This document shows, piece after piece, positions 1-6,382 of a stretch of 20,605 bases of DNA. How positions within the stretch are numbered: the first letter of the stretch is position 1; each line of letters opens with the position of its first letter. The stretch lies in contig JACMIO010000096.1 in assembly GCA_014381105.1 (NCBI GenBank), forward strand, positions 1 through 20,605, given 5' to 3'. The DNA is from a bacterium (GTDB taxonomy: Archaea; Thermoproteota; Nitrososphaeria; Nitrososphaerales; Nitrososphaeraceae). The translations under genes were made by a program, and so were the position numbers. The notes under the pieces are model-generated. The model saw only the letters and a program-made list of their open reading frames with translations, made no database searches and was not told where the DNA came from.

Positions 1-1
1 G

Positions 2-604
2 GATCTGAGGGATGCGGATCTCAGGGATGCGGATCTGATGGGTGCTAATTTAAGCGGAAGTGACATTGATGGTGCGGATCTGATGGGTGCTAATTTAAGC
101 GGTGCGGATCTGATGGGTGCTAATTTAAGCGGTGCAAGATTAGTCGGCACTAATTTAGGAGGTGCTGATCTGATTGGTGCCCGTCTTTGGGGAGCTAATC
201 TAGTGAGTACTCGTCTTTGGGGAGCTAATCTAAGAGATGCTCATCTGGTTGGTGCAAAGTTAGTGGGCGCTAATCTGGGTGGTGCCAGATTAGTGGGCGC
301 TAATCTGGGTGGTGCCAGACTGGTTGGTGTTGATTTAGGTGGTGCTGATCTTAAGCATACCGAACTTACAAATTCAATCATAATAAATCCAAACTATGAA
401 TCACTGACAGTAAATTCCAGCACAGAATTTAACAATGCTACAATTGACGATCCTCAATTTATCGATTATATTACTCAGTATACAAGAAACGTGCCTCAGA
501 AGATTAAGGATAAGAAGAAACTGAGAAGAGAATTGGCTAAGAAAGGGGTTAGCGAAGAGAATATTGAAGATTTGTTGACAATTTCAAGGCTGCCCGAAGA
601 ATGA
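2..604 (+). CDS. pentapeptide-repeat protein, 5' end beyond the window
   Basis: The frame is open to the left edge: codons from base 2 read D-L-R-D-A-D-L-R-D-A before the first in-window ATG at 38, so the real start lies outside. About 120 residues follow the A(D/N)Lxx pattern, typically G-A-N-L-x and G-A-D-L-x, which folds into a right-handed quadrilateral beta-helix. After the last repeat (near base 355) comes a non-repetitive tail of about 80 residues, charged and probably helical, with a K/R-rich stretch near bases 505-550. No signal peptide or membrane segment is visible. Family roles range from gyrase mimicry to unknown scaffolding, and nothing here picks one. The repeat DNA is itself almost identical in 30-bp steps. 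Its 3' end converges on the PsbP-like gene with an 87-bp gap. Family assignment is secure; function is unknown. Confidence 0.9.
   Translation, partial: DLRDADLRDADLMGANLSGSDIDGADLMGANLSGADLMGANLSGARLVGTNLGGADLIGARLWGANLVSTRLWGANLRDAHLVGAKLVGANLGGARLVGANLGGARLVGVDLGGADLKHTELTNSIIINPNYESLTVNSSTEFNNATIDDPQFIDYITQYTRNVPQKIKDKKKLRRELAKKGVSEENIEDLLTISRLPEE
29..319 (+). repeat. tandem 30-bp coding repeats inside the pentapeptide gene
   Basis: Bases 74-103 and 104-133 are identical 30-mers, and most of the same unit also occurs at 29-57. A second type repeats at 182-202 and 212-232, and a third of 29 identical bases at 261-289 and 291-319. Each unit encodes two pentapeptides. Identity at synonymous positions points to recent unit duplication rather than only protein-level constraint. 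Confidence 0.85.
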
Positions 605-691
605 GCAGATGATCTCTAAATTTATTATTAGTGACTGTTGGCGATATACTGAATTTTGTAATATGATTCGCTATACCTTACTCTGATTTAG

Positions 692-1309
692 CTAATTTTT
701 GTAGGTATAAAAGGTATTTAACATTCTATCAATGGTCGATAGATATTTAGAAAATCTCTCATTATCTGATTTATAAGTTACCAAAAATGCTTTGGTATCT
801 TCCTTAAACCAGATCTGCATTGCTTTTCGCATATTTTGTGTGTTATCGGTCGCCGTAAAGATAATCATATGCGCCGGATGCCCCAGAAAAACGGTTTCAA
901 CGGATTCCTGTATTTGAAAGTCTGGATATAGTTTCTTTAGGGTGTTGAGTTGATTCTGTGTTATGGTAGAAAGTGTAGTATTTGATCCTACTTGCATTGC
1001 CATAATACCAAGATCTGCTGGATTTGTATCTGAATTAATCTCCCTTGGAGCGTGGAATGTAACCGATTTGTCAATGTGTTGGGCTCTATCCCAATCTTGA
1101 GGATATTTCATGCTAAATCCAGCAATAATATCGTCGTAAGTAAGAAACTCTGATTCAACAGCAATTGGAATTATTGGATTTTCATGAAATAAGGCAAATG
1201 CCATATTATGTTCAATATAGTCAATAATCAGAAAGATTGAAAAAATAGCAGAGACTGATAATGCAATCGATAAGCTGCTTCGATTTATATCATCGAATAT
1301 TGATGTCAT
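692..1309 (-). CDS. PsbP-like membrane-anchored extracytoplasmic protein
   Basis: A 205-residue protein with a short polar N-terminus and one hydrophobic segment at about residues 12-32 (ALSVSAIFSIFLIIDYI), then an outside domain. The segment FSMKYPQDWDRAQ near residue 65 and the later V-x-F-x-A-P strand resemble the start of the PsbP/MOG1-like fold (Y-P-x-x-W). Many thaumarchaeal proteins of this design are labelled PsbP-related; they have no link to photosynthesis, and their role, perhaps at the cell surface, is unknown. The ATG at 1309 is preceded by a TATA-like AATATTTAAG at about 1338-1348. The hydrophobic segment could be a signal anchor or a cleaved signal peptide. Family call is moderate and rests on the motif and overall plan. 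Confidence 0.75.
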   Translation of the reverse strand: MTSIFDDINRSSLSIALSVSAIFSIFLIIDYIEHNMAFALFHENPIIPIAVESEFLTYDDIIAGFSMKYPQDWDRAQHIDKSVTFHAPREINSDTNPADLGIMAMQVGSNTTLSTITQNQLNTLKKLYPDFQIQESVETVFLGHPAHMIIFTATDNTQNMRKAMQIWFKEDTKAFLVTYKSDNERFSKYLSTIDRMLNTFYTYKN

Positions 1310-1400
1310 GTTTTCTAGTACTGATAATGTGCATGCACTTAAATATTCTTAATAAAGAAAATAAAAAAATACGTCATGGCAAAGTATTGTTTCTAAGAGT

Positions 1401-1439
1401 CGGTAAATTGTTGATGAATATGGTAATCATAATTTACCG
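1401..1439. repeat. 9-bp perfect inverted repeat in an intergenic gap
   Basis: CGGTAAATT at 1401-1409 is the exact reverse complement of AATTTACCG at 1431-1439, with 21 bases between. It lies downstream of the helical-protein gene and about 90 bp upstream of the PsbP-like gene, both on the minus strand. It could be a weak hairpin terminator or an operator. No T-run follows it on either strand, so the terminator reading is not favoured. Confidence 0.5.
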
Positions 1440-1465
1440 TAAATAAAATCTCTGAAATATTATAA

Positions 1466-1786
1466 TTATCTAGATTTAAGTCTCTTTACCAGTTCTATTC
1501 TCGCATTAATGAGATTAATTTGCTCTTCGATTAGCTTCTTGTAACCTTTCAGTAGCTTTTCTTCGTCGCCATAATTTCTCATTTTTATTTCTGAAATGGT
1601 ATCTTCAAAACCCTTGATCACGTTTTCTACATAGCCGCCAAGTGCCTGGATATCTCTTGCATCCCTCTTAGCTCCCACTATGAACGTTTCTTCAGCCTTA
1701 TCTCTAATTTCTTGAGCTTTTTTGGAAAGAGAAAAAATAACATCCTTGAATGAAGTGGTGGCATCTCTGAGGCTATTTACTATCAA
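1466..1786 (-). CDS. helical protein of unknown function, C-terminal part of a frameshifted gene
   Basis: The 106 residues from the TTG at 1786 are highly charged and predicted almost wholly helical (K/E/R heptad-like stretches around residues 20-35 and 70-105), without membrane segments or cysteines. I do not recognise a family. The TTG is unlikely to be the real start: the same frame stays open upstream to base 1900, reading A-R-E-I-P-K-E-D-N-N-G, and no promoter sits before it. A TATA-like box and an ATG at 1974 head another frame that runs into this one near base 1890. The original product was therefore probably about 168 residues, with a Lys/Glu/Asn-rich N-terminus. Whether the break is real or a sequencing indel cannot be decided here. 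Confidence 0.6.
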   Translation of the reverse strand: MIVNSLRDATTSFKDVIFSLSKKAQEIRDKAEETFIVGAKRDARDIQALGGYVENVIKGFEDTISEIKMRNYGDEEKLLKGYKKLIEEQINLINARIELVKRLKSR

Positions 1787-1881
1787 GCTATAATCTTCTA
1801 TCTTGACATTTGAATATGATATCCTAAATTTTTTTTCCGAGTTTATTGGCCCATTGTTGTCTTCTTTCGGAATTTCTCGGG

Positions 1882-1974
1882 CTAACTCTTCATTTGTAAA
1901 TTAGATTCTTTATCTGTAATTGATTCATGTGATTTATCTTCTTGGTTGGTTTCGTCCTTGAAGTTTTTCTTCAT
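1882..1974 (-). pseudogene. N-terminal fragment of the same gene, separated by a frameshift
   Basis: The ATG at 1974 reads M-K-K-N-F-K-D-E-T-N-Q-E-D and stops at TAG 1884-1882. The box TTATATATTT at about 2000-2009 lies the usual distance upstream for leaderless transcription, so this looks like the true start. Adding one A in the CAAATG at 1896-1891 joins this frame to the 1466-1786 frame as ...L-Q-N-E-E-L-A-R-E. The composition of the two halves matches: acidic/basic, Asn-rich. Confidence 0.6.
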
Positions 1975-2132
1975 AGATTAATAGTACAATTGCAAGCCAA
2001 ATATATAACCGTGAGATGGAGGTTTCAGTCCTATTCTTACATTTGAGTTACGATTTTTGTCATAATTGAGAATAGGTGAACACGATTCAACATGAGATTG
2101 ACTTTTTTTCGTGTCGGGTAATGTCTTTTAGA

Positions 2133-2140
2133 TTTAAATT
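2133..2140 (+). promoter_or_regulatory. TATA box of alba
   Basis: TTTAAATT lies 23-30 nt before the alba ATG, the spacing expected for a leaderless archaeal transcript. No Shine-Dalgarno motif is present between it and the start. Confidence 0.6.
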
Positions 2141-2162
2141 ATCCTTTTGACTAACGGTTTTC

Positions 2163-2474
2163 ATGTCTGAAGTACAACAAAATACACAACCACAAAGAGA
2201 TGGACCCCGCGATTCTATATACATAGGTAAGAAACCTCTGATGGCATATGTGACATCTACGCTCATTCAACTAGCAAATCAACCATCAGTCACCATAAAG
2301 GCCAGAGGGTTGAGCATTGGAAGAGCGGTCGATGTTTCACAGATAATCCTAAAGAGAATGGAAAATGCTGGGTATGCAATAGGCGACGTCAGGATTGGAT
2401 CAGAAACACTACAAGCAGAAGATGGCAGAACAAGGAATGTCTCTACAATAGAAATTGAAGTAAAGAAAGCATAG
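2163..2474 (+). CDS. alba: DNA/RNA-binding chromatin protein Alba
   Basis: A 103-residue protein, the usual Alba length plus an extra polar N-terminus of about 16 residues rich in Gln. The hallmark IGKKPLMAYV is at residues 21-30, with the K23/K24 pair matching the lysine whose acetylation tunes DNA binding in Sulfolobus Alba. It is followed by the helix IKARGLSIGRAVDVSQI and the C-terminal strand VSTIEIEVKK. Alba dimers coat double-stranded DNA and also bind RNA. The start is fixed by the TATA box at 2133-2140 and absence of an in-frame upstream start. It appears to be monocistronic, with a hairpin and T-run right after the stop. Identification is firm. Confidence 0.97.
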   Translation: MSEVQQNTQPQRDGPRDSIYIGKKPLMAYVTSTLIQLANQPSVTIKARGLSIGRAVDVSQIILKRMENAGYAIGDVRIGSETLQAEDGRTRNVSTIEIEVKKA

Positions 2475-2497
2475 GAGCTTTCTCCTTACTTTTTGTT
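2473..2497 (+). terminator. hairpin plus T-run after alba
   Basis: AGGAG (2473-2477) pairs with CTCCT (2482-2486) around a four-base loop, overlapping the stop codon, and is followed by TTACTTTTTG. A five-base T-run is a typical archaeal release signal; the hairpin may be incidental. Confidence 0.55.
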
Positions 2498-2520
2498 ATT
2501 ATAACTCTTCAGCTTTATAA

Positions 2521-3237
2521 TTGGAAAAAATTGCAGCTCTTTATCTTGCCCATTTAAATCCAGTCACAAATTCCCATGAGAGAATAATCTCTCAATTAGC
2601 TAAAGATCATCATGTTTATGTTTTCCCAGTAGTTTTTCTAAAGCAAGGCAGGGAAGTAAATACAAGAACCTTTCCATTTTCCTACGAATTAAGAAAAAAG
2701 ATGCTACTAGGTTTGTTCAATGATCAGGATAATATAGAAATTTTGCCTAATTACAAGTTCATATCTCCATTCATAAAATATCTTCCACCAATTTTTTCAC
2801 CATTTTCATGGTCTCTGCGAAGTGGAGTCTTGCGTGATATAGCAGAAGACCGATTCGTTTCATATACAGGTGATAAGGCTGAAAGGATAGCTTTGCGATT
2901 CTATAATCTGCACCCCATAAAGGCAAAAAGGCTAGAAATATCTTCATCGGATGTGAAAGTATTATTGTACCGAGAAGCTTTAGAAAAACTAGGGAAAGAT
3001 GAGTTTACCATAAATTTGAAAAATGATATGAATCATTCAAATCATAAAGGTAACCTTAATCAAAATAGTAGAAATAAAGTTGGTGAATCCTCGACAGAAT
3101 CATGGCGAAATATGGTGCCAAGGAACGTTGCAAATATAATTGTGGAGAATTGGAAAATTATAGAAAAATATGCACAATCTAAAGATAAGACTATCAAGAT
3201 ATTTGGAATGAAGTTCCCTGCAGAAGGTATTCTTTAA
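2521..3237 (+). CDS. cytidylyltransferase-like nucleotidyltransferase (PPAT/NMNAT superfamily)
   Basis: The N-terminus AHLNPVTNSHE (residues 10-20) aligns with the GxFDPVTNGH signature of phosphopantetheine and NMN adenylyltransferases, with the second His (H19) kept. SSSDVKVLL (141-149) fits the C-terminal ISSTxIR motif, and the stretch around 114-122 (SYTGDKAER) the substrate loop. These enzymes transfer a nucleotide from an NTP to a phosphorylated substrate; the substrate here is not known. The first glycine-phenylalanine of the family motif is replaced by A-H, and residues 163-190 are an Asn/Lys-rich low-complexity insert, so it may not be a canonical coenzyme enzyme. The TTG start is forced: a stop precedes it directly and the next ATG (2701) would remove the active-site motif. 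Confidence 0.72.
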   Translation: MEKIAALYLAHLNPVTNSHERIISQLAKDHHVYVFPVVFLKQGREVNTRTFPFSYELRKKMLLGLFNDQDNIEILPNYKFISPFIKYLPPIFSPFSWSLRSGVLRDIAEDRFVSYTGDKAERIALRFYNLHPIKAKRLEISSSDVKVLLYREALEKLGKDEFTINLKNDMNHSNHKGNLNQNSRNKVGESSTESWRNMVPRNVANIIVENWKIIEKYAQSKDKTIKIFGMKFPAEGIL

Positions 3238-3264
3238 TTGTTCTCAATACACAATATTTGAATA

Positions 3265-3274
3265 CTTTTATTAT
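3265..3274 (+). promoter_or_regulatory. TATA box of ilvE
   Basis: CTTTTATTAT ends 20 nt before the ATG at 3295, consistent with transcription starting at or very near the start codon. Confidence 0.5.
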
Positions 3275-3294
3275 CCAATAATTGACTTGCCATT

Positions 3295-4212
3295 ATGAAG
3301 GATAAGGGTGTAGATTTTGTCTGGTTCGATGGACAATATCTTAAATGGGAGGAGGCCAAAGTTCCGATCTTTGTACATGCTCTTCACTATGGAACAGCAG
3401 TCTTTGAAGGCATCCGAGCATATTCGTCTGATGACAATTTATACATATTTAGAGTCAAGGAACATATGGAAAGACTCCATAAATCAGCTAATGTCTATTC
3501 CTTTACAACAAGATTTTCTGCTGATGAACTTTGCAATGCTACTGCAGAATTAATTCGAAAGAACTCTATAAGACAATCGTGTTACATAAGGCCATTAACA
3601 TTTGTTGGTCTACATGGAATAGATCTAAATGTAACCAAGAATTCTCCAACACATACGACAATTATAATTTTCCCATTTGCAAAATACTTCAAGAGTGATG
3701 GTATCTCTGCATGTATTTCTTCTTGGAGAAGAATTGACGATCAATCCATTCCTCCAATGGCAAAGGCTTCTGGTAATTATCTTAATTCTGTATTAGCTAC
3801 CCAGGAATGCAGGCGAAATGGATACGACGAATCCATACTGCTTGACAGGAATGGGAATGTCAGTGAAGCTTCCGGAGAAAACATTTTTGTAGTTAGAAAT
3901 GAAAAACTTCACACCCCCCAGCTAGCAGATTCGATACTGGAAGGGATTACAAGAAATACTGCTATAACGATTGCAAAGGATTTGGGATATGAGGTTGTAG
4001 AGCGTCCCATTTCAAGGACAGAATTATATCTGGCTGATGAGATATTCCTTACAGGAACAGCCGCTGAAATAATTGCAATTACAAAGATCGATGGAAATAT
4101 AGTTGGAAATGGAAGGGAAGGTTCAATTACAAAGAGCATAAGGGAAAATTACGAAAATATAGTGACTGGGAAATCTGAAAAATTTATGGGATGGCTAACG
4201 CCAAGTTGGTAA
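3295..4212 (+). CDS. ilvE: branched-chain amino acid aminotransferase
   Basis: A 305-residue class IV PLP enzyme that interconverts Val, Leu and Ile with their 2-oxo acids using glutamate/2-oxoglutarate, in the cytoplasm. The PLP lysine is K157 in MAKASGNYLNS. Other family blocks are HYGTAVFEGIRAY (31-43), EASGENIF (191-198), LEGITRNTAI (215-224) and FLTGTAAEI (251-259). Length is normal for the family. The ATG at 3295 has a TATA box in leaderless spacing. The gene overlaps the following Gfo/Idh gene by 22 nt, so the two are probably co-transcribed and translationally linked. D-amino-acid transaminase or ADC lyase are fold relatives but fit less well. Confidence 0.95.
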   Translation: MKDKGVDFVWFDGQYLKWEEAKVPIFVHALHYGTAVFEGIRAYSSDDNLYIFRVKEHMERLHKSANVYSFTTRFSADELCNATAELIRKNSIRQSCYIRPLTFVGLHGIDLNVTKNSPTHTTIIIFPFAKYFKSDGISACISSWRRIDDQSIPPMAKASGNYLNSVLATQECRRNGYDESILLDRNGNVSEASGENIFVVRNEKLHTPQLADSILEGITRNTAITIAKDLGYEVVERPISRTELYLADEIFLTGTAAEIIAITKIDGNIVGNGREGSITKSIRENYENIVTGKSEKFMGWLTPSW

Positions 4213-5174
4213 ACAAAAAGAACAGTGGCTTAAAAATTGGAGTAATTGGAGTCGGTGGTTGGGGAAAGAATCATGTTCGGGTTCTTCATAATATGGGAGT
4301 CCTAGCAGCTGTTTGTGATCTATCTGCAGAACGCGCAAAAGAAATAGCGGAAAAATACAATACAAAATCTTATTCTTCAATGAGTGATTTTTTTTCCAAC
4401 GAACGCGAATTGGATGCATGCCTTGTGTGTACACCTACTAAATCACACCTGTCAGTAGTAAAGGAGGTAATTGGAAATGGTTGTCACGCATTTGTGGAAA
4501 AACCTCTTTCATTTTCATCTAGAGAATGTGAAGAAATGACTGAACTGGCCGACAAAGCAAACGTTGTCTTGACATGTGGATACGTTGAAAGGTTTAATCC
4601 TGCTGTTCAGGATTTGAAGAACATAATTCAGCAGCAGTCATATGGCGATCTTTTGATGATGGAATTCCATAGGGAAAACAGAATGCCCTTACATATCAAA
4701 GATGTAGGAGTAATTTATGATACATCAGTTCATGATATTGATACCGCAATGTTTCTTTTCGGTAAGGGACCGAAAATGGTTTTTGCTAGGGCTGGAAAAA
4801 AATTTCACTTGTTTGAGGATTTTGCAACAATAATGCTTGGATTTGAAGATCAGAAGGTTGCGATAATTGCATCAAATTGGGTTACACCAAAGAAGGTTAG
4901 AACATTTTCTGCCGTGTGTACTGAAGGTACAGTTAACGGGGATTTTATTACACAAGAGATAAGAATTGATCATGGTGATGCTACCATTATTCCCAGAAGA
5001 CAACAGTTTCAGGAACCTCTTGTCCTAGAATTACAGAGTTTTGTTGAAGTAATAGATGGTAGGAGGAAGCAACCTGTCGTTACCGCTATAGAAGCCACAA
5101 ATGTGACAAAAGTAGCTGAGGCAGCACTTCTTTCTAGTGAAACAGGTTCACCAATATATTTAGAATTGAAATGA
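4191..5174 (+). CDS. Gfo/Idh/MocA family NAD(P)-dependent oxidoreductase
   Basis: A 327-residue protein with an N-terminal Rossmann fold (GVIGVGGWGKNHVR, residues 17-30), the catalytic EKP motif (103-105, lysine K104), CGYVERFNPAV (129-139) and the DTSVHDID block with the catalytic-type histidine H181. Members oxidise sugars, sugar nucleotides or polyols. The hexapeptide acetyltransferase two genes downstream suggests a UDP-amino-sugar-uronate route like WbpB/WlbA plus WbpD/WlbB, which is an inference. The ATG at 4191 lies inside the end of ilvE; a TTG at 4206 is an alternative. No promoter is needed if it is read with ilvE. Confidence 0.9.
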   Translation: MANAKLVNKKNSGLKIGVIGVGGWGKNHVRVLHNMGVLAAVCDLSAERAKEIAEKYNTKSYSSMSDFFSNERELDACLVCTPTKSHLSVVKEVIGNGCHAFVEKPLSFSSRECEEMTELADKANVVLTCGYVERFNPAVQDLKNIIQQQSYGDLLMMEFHRENRMPLHIKDVGVIYDTSVHDIDTAMFLFGKGPKMVFARAGKKFHLFEDFATIMLGFEDQKVAIIASNWVTPKKVRTFSAVCTEGTVNGDFITQEIRIDHGDATIIPRRQQFQEPLVLELQSFVEVIDGRRKQPVVTAIEATNVTKVAEAALLSSETGSPIYLELK

Positions 5175-5182
5175 AATATAAG
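5173..5182 (+). promoter_or_regulatory. TATA box of the Trm112-like gene
   Basis: GAAATATAAG lies over the stop codon of the dehydrogenase gene and 23-32 nt before the ATG at 5205, which supports that start and an independent leaderless message. Confidence 0.5.
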
Positions 5183-5204
5183 ATGTGCAAACCAAGAAAT
5201 CATC

Positions 5205-5492
5205 ATGAGACGATCGATGCTGGACATCCTGGCATGTCCTATAGATAAATACTATCCATTGGAATTGATTGAAATTGATACTGCCGAAGATAAAACAATT
5301 AATGAAAATGTAATAAAGGAAGGAGTTCTTTTTTGCTCGCAGTGTTCAAGGTTTTATCCTATTATTGAAGAAATTCCAGTTATGTTACCAGACGAACTCC
5401 GAGATAAAGAAAAGGATATCCAGTTTTTACAAAAGTGGCATGAAAAAATTCCCAGCAAAATCATAAAAAATGGGCATCCTTGGCATTTGTAA
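5205..5492 (+). CDS. Trm112-like methyltransferase-activating protein
   Basis: The 95 residues follow the Trm112/YcaR plan: MLDILACPIDKYYPLEL (5-21), GVLFCSQCSRFYPI (40-53) and EEIPVMLPDEL (55-65). Trm112 proteins are small partners that stabilise and activate several SAM-dependent methyltransferases acting on tRNA, rRNA and release factors. The C-terminal zinc pair is present (C44, C47), but the N-terminal pair is reduced to C11, with Asp14 where the second Cys is expected; partial loss of the zinc ligands is known among archaeal homologues. No methyltransferase is adjacent. It sits between the dehydrogenase and the acetyltransferase, with its own TATA box. Confidence 0.8.
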   Translation: MRRSMLDILACPIDKYYPLELIEIDTAEDKTINENVIKEGVLFCSQCSRFYPIIEEIPVMLPDELRDKEKDIQFLQKWHEKIPSKIIKNGHPWHL

Positions 5493-5568
5493 TTAAATGT
5501 GAGAATTACGAAGTAACATAAATTGAATATAGATATAGTATGAGTTTGAACATATGAAAAGATGAAGT

Positions 5569-6060
5569 ATGGAAAAACAAAGTAATAATTTAATAAACTT
5601 TATTTCAGAAACTGCAAAATTAGGAAAGAATGTAAAAATTTGGCATTTCAGCTACATTGGTAACAACAGTGAGATAGGGGATAATGTTTCAATAGGTTCA
5701 CTCGTTCATATAGATTATAATGTAAAAATTGGTGATAATACTAGAATTGAGGGATCAGTGTATATTCCACCGCTAACTACGATTGGAAAAAATGTATTCA
5801 TAGGTCCTTGTGCGGCATTTACAAATGATCCTTATCCAATGAGCCCTAAAATGACGGGAGTTGTGGTAGAAGACGGAGCAATAATTGGAGGTAGGGCTGT
5901 ATTTAAGGCCGGGGTAACTGTTGGAAAAAATAGTGTAATTGCAATGGGGGCAGTTGTAACAAAGGATGTGCCTCCTAATGTTGTCGTAATGGGCCACCCA
6001 GCAACTGTAAGATATTCAAGAGAGGAATATGATCTAAAGAAGAAAAAATGGAATTCCTAG
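5569..6060 (+). CDS. hexapeptide-repeat acetyltransferase, WbpD/WlbB-like
   Basis: 163 residues, mostly left-handed beta-helix repeats of the [IV]G-x4 type from about residue 17 to 145 (IGNNSEIGDNVSIGS, IGDNTRIEGSVYIPP, VGKNSVIAMGAVVTKDV). IWHFSYIG near residue 24, FIGPCAAFTNDPYP (79-92) and the closing GHPATV are typical of the UDP-2-acetamido-3-amino-glucuronate N-acetyltransferase group. Such trimers transfer acetyl from acetyl-CoA to an amino sugar nucleotide used in glycans. The link to the upstream dehydrogenase is contextual only; a 3-aminotransferase expected in that route is not in the window. The ATG at 5569 follows an A/T-rich leader with GATGAAG close to it. Confidence 0.88.
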   Translation: MEKQSNNLINFISETAKLGKNVKIWHFSYIGNNSEIGDNVSIGSLVHIDYNVKIGDNTRIEGSVYIPPLTTIGKNVFIGPCAAFTNDPYPMSPKMTGVVVEDGAIIGGRAVFKAGVTVGKNSVIAMGAVVTKDVPPNVVVMGHPATVRYSREEYDLKKKKWNS

Positions 6061-6100
6061 TTTTATCCACATATGATCAAATCAAAACTCTAACATAGAA

Positions 6101-6223
6101 TTATTCAATATTCATTACTTCGGTCCAACATTCATTACAGAAATCTTCATCGTTTACTATTTTTCGTTGAAGATTTACTTCCTTCTCGTCGTATGTTTTG
6201 AGACACATAACACAAATAGACAT
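6101..6223 (-). CDS. small zinc-ribbon protein (40 aa)
   Basis: In the 322-bp gap between the acetyltransferase and the permease, the minus strand encodes 40 residues from the ATG at 6223 to TAA at 6103-6101. It begins MSICVMCLKTYDEKE and holds two Cys knuckles, C4-V-M-C7 and C29-N-E-C32, spaced as a four-cysteine zinc ribbon. Composition is charged and soluble. A TATA-like TTAATATG lies about 22-30 nt upstream (6244-6252). Thaumarchaeal genomes carry many such mini zinc proteins, mostly uncharacterised. Confidence rests on the paired CxxC motifs and promoter; the length alone would not be convincing. Confidence 0.6.
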   Translation of the reverse strand: MSICVMCLKTYDEKEVNLQRKIVNDEDFCNECWTEVMNIE

Positions 6224-6348
6224 AGTATAATATACGTCGTTTTCACATATTAACATTGTGTAAAAATTTTATGATATTTGTTTATTTTTTTGATTTATTA
6301 TTCATGTGATTATTCAAGAAATATGAATTAGGAAATCATTTGTTTTTG

Positions 6349-6362
6349 ATTTATATTTATAA
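6349..6362 (+). promoter_or_regulatory. TATA box of the NCS1 permease gene
   Basis: GATTTATATTTATA lies 21-34 nt before the ATG at 6383, matching leaderless spacing. Confidence 0.6.
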
Positions 6363-6382
6363 TAGTTTGTAATCAACACCAT

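Noticed and set aside
29..319. Short regular DNA repeats that could suggest a CRISPR or satellite array
   Set aside because: The repeats are directly adjacent without unique spacers, keep one reading frame, and encode pentapeptide units.
605..691. Gap searched for an RNA gene or hairpin between convergent genes
   Set aside because: Only imperfect GGCGATATAC / CGCTATACC similarity was seen, which does not form a convincing stem, and no tRNA-like fold was found.
1261..1446. Plus-strand ORF of 61 aa overlapping the PsbP-like gene start
   Set aside because: It runs antisense over the promoter and N-terminus of a better supported gene and has no motif or start signal.
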